Below are positions 60,563 to 64,000 of a stretch of 64,000 nucleotides of DNA, piece after piece (position 1 is the first letter of the stretch; the number at the start of each line of letters is the position of its first letter). The translations under genes and the position numbers were made by a program. The notes under the pieces are model-generated. The model saw nothing but the letters and a program-made list of their open reading frames with translations. It did no database searches and was not told the origin of the DNA. Where the stretch lies: NCBI RefSeq assembly GCF_017876755.1, contig NZ_JAGIOO010000001.1, forward strand, positions 1,674,001-1,738,000, read 5' to 3'. This DNA comes from Crossiella equi (GTDB taxonomy: Bacteria > Actinomycetota > Actinomycetes > Mycobacteriales > Pseudonocardiaceae).

Positions 60563-61102
60563 GTGTCCTTCCGCACCCGAACCGCCGCGGTCGTCCTGGC
60601 GGTCGCCACCCTGTTCTCCTCCGCCGTGGCGGCCCCGCCCCCGGCACAGGCCGCCCTGGGCGACCTCACGTGCGCGCTCGACGCCGCGTACCTGACCTTC
60701 ACCCCGCCGCTCAAGGCCGGGCAGTCCTCCACCATCACCGGCTACGCGAACCTGACCGGCTGCCTCTCCCTGACCGGCTACAGCCGCCTCACCCGGGCCA
60801 CCATCGAGGCCACCGGCACCGTCACCGCCGCCCCGGGCGTCAACCCCTGCGGCCTCATCCTGGACATGCCGCTGACCGGCCAGGTCGCCTGGAACACCGG
60901 TGAGACCTCCGACATCACGGCCCTGCTCAGCACGCAGCTGTCCCAGCTGCCGGTGCTGGTCGGCATCGAGGTCACCTCCGGGCCGCTGGCCGGGGACACC
61001 GCCAACAACACCATCGTGCCCGCCCCCGTGCCCAACCTCGACTGCCTGGTCAACGGGCTCCAGACGCTGACCGTGCCGGTCCTGGCCTTGAGCTTCCACT
61101 GA
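60563..61102 (+). CDS. small secreted hypothetical protein
   Basis: 179 residues. Signal peptide (SFRTRTAAVVLAVATLFSSA, cleavage after AQA). The mature domain has four Cys (LTCALDAAY, TGCLSLTGY, NPCGLILDM, LDCLVNGLQ) and an all-beta look (STITGYANLTG; TGTVTAAPGVN). Resembles secreted actinomycete proteins of unknown role. GTG 60563 has GAGGAG 6 nt upstream, which fixes the start. Confidence 0.78.
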   Translation: MSFRTRTAAVVLAVATLFSSAVAAPPPAQAALGDLTCALDAAYLTFTPPLKAGQSSTITGYANLTGCLSLTGYSRLTRATIEATGTVTAAPGVNPCGLILDMPLTGQVAWNTGETSDITALLSTQLSQLPVLVGIEVTSGPLAGDTANNTIVPAPVPNLDCLVNGLQTLTVPVLALSFH

Positions 61103-61109
61103 CCGGCCG

Positions 61110-61775
61110 TCAGCTCTCGGTGATCACGACCTCGACCGCGCGGGCCCGTTCGGCGGCCTCCTCCAGCACGCTGCGGCGGGGTTCGGGCACGTCCAGCACC
61201 CGGTCCTCGGCCCGGGCCATCAGCGGCGCCAGCCGCCGGTCGGCCCGCAGCTCGGCCAGGGCCGCCCGGTCGCCGCCCAGCACCACGGCGTCCACTGTGG
61301 ACAGCTGGGGCACCAGCACGCGGAACACGTCGTCGGCCGCGGCCTGCAGGGCCACCCGGGCCTGGCCCTCGCGACGGCGGGCGAAGCGCTGCTGGCTCCA
61401 GCCACCCGCCTTGTTGCGGCCGTGCACCAGCCGCCGGTCGGTGGCGGAGAGCACGACCTTCTCGCCCTCGGCGATGCCCACGCTGTGCCCGCCCAGGCGG
61501 ACCAGGACCAGCGCGACGCGGCGCGGCTGGAGCAGGTGCGCGACCAGCCCGGCGCATTCCAGGCCGTCCGCGCGCAGGTCCGGCACGCCGCCGAAGGGCA
61601 CGTCCAGCACCGCGGTGGACCCGTCCCGCGCGGTGAAGGCCGCCTGCCCGGAGGCGTAGACCGAGCTGAGCACCCCGTCGTGGCGACTGCCGAAGCGTTC
61701 CAGGAAGCCGTGCAGGCGCTCCGGGGAGACCTCCACGGCACGGCCACCGCCCGCGACCTGGCGGACCCGGCTCAC
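61110..61775 (-). CDS. acVLRF1-type peptidyl-tRNA hydrolase
   Basis: 221 residues, actinobacterial Vms1/Ankzf1/eRF1-like release factor. LATDRRLVHGRNKAGGWSQQ-type region reads here as SATDRRLVHGRNKAGGWSQQ followed by RFARRREGQARVAL, the catalytic GxxQ loop area of the family. RVALVLVRLGGHSVGIAEGE precedes it and LSTVDAVVLGGDRAALAELR follows. Known family members hydrolyse peptidyl-tRNA on stalled large subunits. GTG 61775 overlaps the stop of the methyltransferase-like gene (GTGA), so both are translated together. Confidence 0.88.
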   Translation of the reverse strand: MSRVRQVAGGGRAVEVSPERLHGFLERFGSRHDGVLSSVYASGQAAFTARDGSTAVLDVPFGGVPDLRADGLECAGLVAHLLQPRRVALVLVRLGGHSVGIAEGEKVVLSATDRRLVHGRNKAGGWSQQRFARRREGQARVALQAAADDVFRVLVPQLSTVDAVVLGGDRAALAELRADRRLAPLMARAEDRVLDVPEPRRSVLEEAAERARAVEVVITES

Positions 61776-62377
61776 CGCGGCGCCAGGGCCACCCACACCG
61801 GCATGGGGTGGCCGCTCTCGGTGGGGGACAGCCGCTGCACGGCGGCGAACCCGGCGTTGTCCAGGGCCTGGGCGACCTCGTCGGCGGAGAGCACCCGGTG
61901 GTGGGTGGACACCGAGCCGGAGACCAGCCAGCCCTCGCTGCCGCGGACCAGCTGCACCACGTCCAGGCCGTAGCTGGAGCCGTCCTCGGCCCAGTCCCAC
62001 AGCTGCACGGTGACCTGGCGGTCCCGGCCCGCGCCGGTGACCCGGGGCGGCGGTGCGGTGGGGCGCAGGTTGCCCAGCCGGGCGAGCTCGGGGACCGCGG
62101 CCACCAGCACCCCGCCGGGGCGCAGCAGGCGGCGGATCTGGTCGAGCACGGTGTCGAGGTTGTTCTCGTGCGCGAGCCTGGGCAGCAGGTCGTCGTTGGC
62201 GCGCACCGCGTCGACCGGGCCGCGCACCACGCCGTCCAGGATGTCGAGCAGGTCGACGCTGAGGTGTTCGCCCGGGCCCAGCACGGCCGCGGCGACGTCG
62301 GCCAGGACGTCCTCCGGCGCGCGTTGCACCGGCACCACCTCCACGGGGGCGACGGGGGCAGGCAACAATCCGGTCAC
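61772..62377 (-). CDS. methyltransferase-like protein lacking SAM motif I
   Basis: 201 residues. The middle and end resemble a class I methyltransferase: VDLLDILDGVVRGPVDAVRA, NLDTVLDQIRRLLRPGGVLV, AAVPELARLGNLRP and VLSADEVAQALDNAGFAAVQ. The N-terminal part that should contain GxGxG is absent; the protein begins with a Pro/Val-rich 35-residue stretch. Either the fold is shortened (a pseudo-enzyme) or the gene has lost its 5' portion. It is translationally coupled to acVLRF1. No longer in-frame start with homology is visible upstream. Confidence 0.65.
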   Translation of the reverse strand: MTGLLPAPVAPVEVVPVQRAPEDVLADVAAAVLGPGEHLSVDLLDILDGVVRGPVDAVRANDDLLPRLAHENNLDTVLDQIRRLLRPGGVLVAAVPELARLGNLRPTAPPPRVTGAGRDRQVTVQLWDWAEDGSSYGLDVVQLVRGSEGWLVSGSVSTHHRVLSADEVAQALDNAGFAAVQRLSPTESGHPMPVWVALAPR

Positions 62378-62395
62378 AGCGCAACCCTAGGGGCA

Positions 62396-62435
62396 GCGTG
62401 CCCTGGGCCACACCACGGGGTGGCCCAGGGCACGC
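62396..62435 (-). terminator. terminator of the subtilase gene
   Basis: Perfect 16-bp stem (62396-62411 with 62420-62435), 8-nt loop, 6 nt after the minus-strand subtilase stop. It separates the subtilase gene from the methyltransferase-like gene. Confidence 0.88.
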
Positions 62436-62441
62436 CGGCCG

Positions 62442-64000
62442 TCACTCGTACCCGTTGATGTGCAGCGAGACGTTCCGGATCGAGCCGACGTCCGAGCGGA
62501 CGTTGTCCACGACCTTCAGCGTCCAGTCACCGTCGGCCGGGGCGCGGGTGGTGGGCGCCAGCGCGGTGACCGGCCGCCAGGTGCCGGTGAACGGCGCCTG
62601 GGTCGCGGTGACCCCGCTGAACGGCTGCGCGGCGGTGTCGTCGAAGACGGTCTGGCACAGGTTCGCGCCGGTGCCGCCCTGCCGCTGGAACAGCGTGATG
62701 ACCTGCCCGGACGGCGAGGTCAGCGTGCCGACCAGGTCGCCGACGTAGGTGTGGTCGACGCCGACCGTGGTCGAGCCCTCGGTGGCCGAGCACTGGGTGC
62801 CGTCCACGGAGAAGGTGACCTTGGACGGCTTGCCCACACCGCTGACCGGGATGGTCACCGAGGCACCGGCGGAGTCGCCGTCCGGGATCGCCACCGGGGC
62901 GCCGGAGTAGGCGAAGTGCTTGGCCACGGCCGAGGGCTGGCCGATGGGCAGCGACAGCGCGGTGGTGGTCGGCGACAGCGAGCCCGCGAAGGTCACCCGG
63001 ACCGAGAGCACAACCGGGTCACCGATCGGGTGGGTCGGGGGCACCGTGACCGCGAACTGGTTGAGCCCGGTCTGCCCGGCCTCGATGGTGCCGTAGTTCT
63101 TGGTGCGCGGCGCGATGGTCACGCCCGGGGTGGTGCTGCTCAGCGCGACGCTGACCGACGCGGCGGTGCCGTCGCCGTTGTTGAGCACCGGCAGGAACAG
63201 GTTGGCCGACTCACCCGGTTCGAGGTGGGCGTCGCCGTCGCCCGAGGTGGGCACGACGGTCGGCTGCTGCGCCACGGCACGCGGCTGCGGGCTGGCGCCG
63301 GTGTAGGCCAGGACCTTGTCCGCCAGCACGATGCCCGCCCCGGCACGGTTGTCCACACCCGGCGCGGCGATGTCCACCGCGGTCGAGGTCAGCGCCTGCC
63401 GCACGTCCGCGGCGGGCAGGCCCGGGTTGCCGGACAGGATCAGGCCCGCCAGCGCGGCGGCGTGCGGTGCCGCGGCCGAGGTGCCGTAGAACGGGCTGAA
63501 GCCGGGGGTCTTGGTGACCACGCCGTCGGCGGCGGTCAGGTCCGGCTTCTGCCGCACCTCGCCGTCGGGGCCGGCCACCGGGGTGCCGTCGGCGTTGAAG
63601 AACACGCGGCGCGGGCCGTCGGAGGAGAAGCGCTCCAGCTTCGAGGTGCCGCTGAAGCTGGCCGGGTACGGGCCGGCCGGGTTGGCCGGGTCGCCCGCCT
63701 CGCCACCGGTGAACGCGCGCCCGGCCGGGGCGGCCGCCACGCTGAAGGCGTCCTTGGCCGCGGAGTGGCCGCGGGTCACGCCGGAGGTGGCGAAGCCCTT
63801 GAGCTCACCGGAGTCCTTGAACCGGCCGCGCAGCACCGACAGCGCGAGGTACTTGTCCTCACCGCGGTACTTCACCACCGCGATGCGCTGGCCGCCCGCG
63901 GCGGTGTCCAGGCGCTCGTACGGGTCCTGCAGGCCGTCCTGCACACCCTGGCTGAAGCGCACCACGTTGCCCGCGGCGTCCAGCAGGTACAGGTCGTAGT
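62442..64000 (-). CDS. secreted subtilisin-like serine protease with P-domain (5' partial)
   Basis: The frame is open to the window edge; at least 519 residues are visible and the N-terminus with Asp/His of the catalytic triad lies outside. Residues counted from the edge: the subtilase S8 C-lobe with the catalytic Ser region SPFYGTSAAAPHAAALAGLI, then an Ig-like/CARDB segment (GDAHLEPGESANLFLPVLNN), then a proprotein-convertase P-domain (STTVGVDHTYVGDLVGTLTS to DGDWTLKVVDNVRSDVGSIR) ending in NVSLHINGYE. Likely exported; the P-domain may stabilise the protease or bind substrate. Terminator follows directly. Confidence 0.92.
   Translation of the reverse strand, partial: YDLYLLDAAGNVVRFSQGVQDGLQDPYERLDTAAGGQRIAVVKYRGEDKYLALSVLRGRFKDSGELKGFATSGVTRGHSAAKDAFSVAAAPAGRAFTGGEAGDPANPAGPYPASFSGTSKLERFSSDGPRRVFFNADGTPVAGPDGEVRQKPDLTAADGVVTKTPGFSPFYGTSAAAPHAAALAGLILSGNPGLPAADVRQALTSTAVDIAAPGVDNRAGAGIVLADKVLAYTGASPQPRAVAQQPTVVPTSGDGDAHLEPGESANLFLPVLNNGDGTAASVSVALSSTTPGVTIAPRTKNYGTIEAGQTGLNQFAVTVPPTHPIGDPVVLSVRVTFAGSLSPTTTALSLPIGQPSAVAKHFAYSGAPVAIPDGDSAGASVTIPVSGVGKPSKVTFSVDGTQCSATEGSTTVGVDHTYVGDLVGTLTSPSGQVITLFQRQGGTGANLCQTVFDDTAAQPFSGVTATQAPFTGTWRPVTALAPTTRAPADGDWTLKVVDNVRSDVGSIRNVSLHINGYE

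Overview
This 64 kb window is chromosomal DNA from a high-GC (about 72%) actinomycete. It carries the complete Pup-proteasome system: Dop, Pup, PrcB, PrcA, PafA and the Mpa/ARC ATPase. It also shows GTG/TTG starts, GTGA/ATGA start-stop overlaps, ALF-repeat and NTF2-like penicillin-binding proteins, and an acVLRF1-type peptidyl-tRNA hydrolase. The overall flavour is Pseudonocardiales (Pseudonocardiaceae-like), but no species can be named from the sequence. No rRNA, tRNA, CRISPR array, insertion sequence or prophage was seen.

Layout. 1-5.0 kb: an ECF42-type sigma factor (cut by the window edge), a two-domain AHSA1/SRPBCC protein, a gene-free stretch with two 9-bp tandem arrays, a VanZ-like protein and a secreted zinc D-Ala-D-Ala carboxypeptidase. 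5.0-7.6 kb: an FAD monooxygenase-like protein and PafA. 7.6-11.7 kb: a PAP2/lipid-kinase fusion, a beta-propeller-like hypothetical, a MarR regulator divergent from an amidohydrolase, and an ankyrin protein. 11.7-19.5 kb: a six-gene, mostly translationally coupled minus-strand operon. It encodes a Ser/Thr kinase, two paralogous membrane proteins with a Cys/His-rich motif, a GrpE-like protein, an 825-residue Hsp70-like ATPase and a TPR-TM-OmpA-like protein. 19.7-23.8 kb: a 1191-residue secreted ALF-repeat/alanine-rich coiled-coil protein with a lysozyme-like C-terminus, then a short third paralog of the operon's membrane proteins. This block separates PafA from the rest of the proteasome genes.

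23.9-28.7 kb: DUF1918, a phosphotransferase, PrcA, PrcB, Pup and Dop, all leftward. 28.8-40.4 kb: a Nudix hydrolase, an FtsX/MacB-type ABC exporter, a lysozyme-like protein, Mpa, two related single-TM proteins with low-complexity N-termini, TrmI, an M50 protease with CBS domains and a RecB-like Fe-S nuclease. 40.5-46.9 kb: an amidase with a coupled 14-codon leader ORF, HisG and HisE, a Tat-exported FAD oxidoreductase, TetR, an APC permease and a secreted hypothetical. 46.9-51.7 kb: an MFS transporter coupled to a DeoR regulator, divergent from a SIS-domain protein that has a DasR-like operator, then a penicillin-binding protein and a small secreted protein. 51.9-64 kb: an ABC exporter, an enoyl-CoA hydratase, a small HTH protein, an ABC-F ATPase, an SDR, a YhcF-like GntR regulator, an OafA-like acyltransferase, a secreted protein, an acVLRF1/methyltransferase-like pair and a subtilase with a P-domain (cut by the window edge).

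The best candidate for an undescribed system is the kinase / paralog pair / GrpE-like / Hsp70-like / OmpA-like operon together with its outlying third paralog. Other leads are a long hairpin at 55131-55292 whose imperfections are G-U pairs only on the plus strand, an over-represented palindrome TCCACNGTGGA, a six-unit 18-bp repeat array, and a leader ORF coupled to the amidase.
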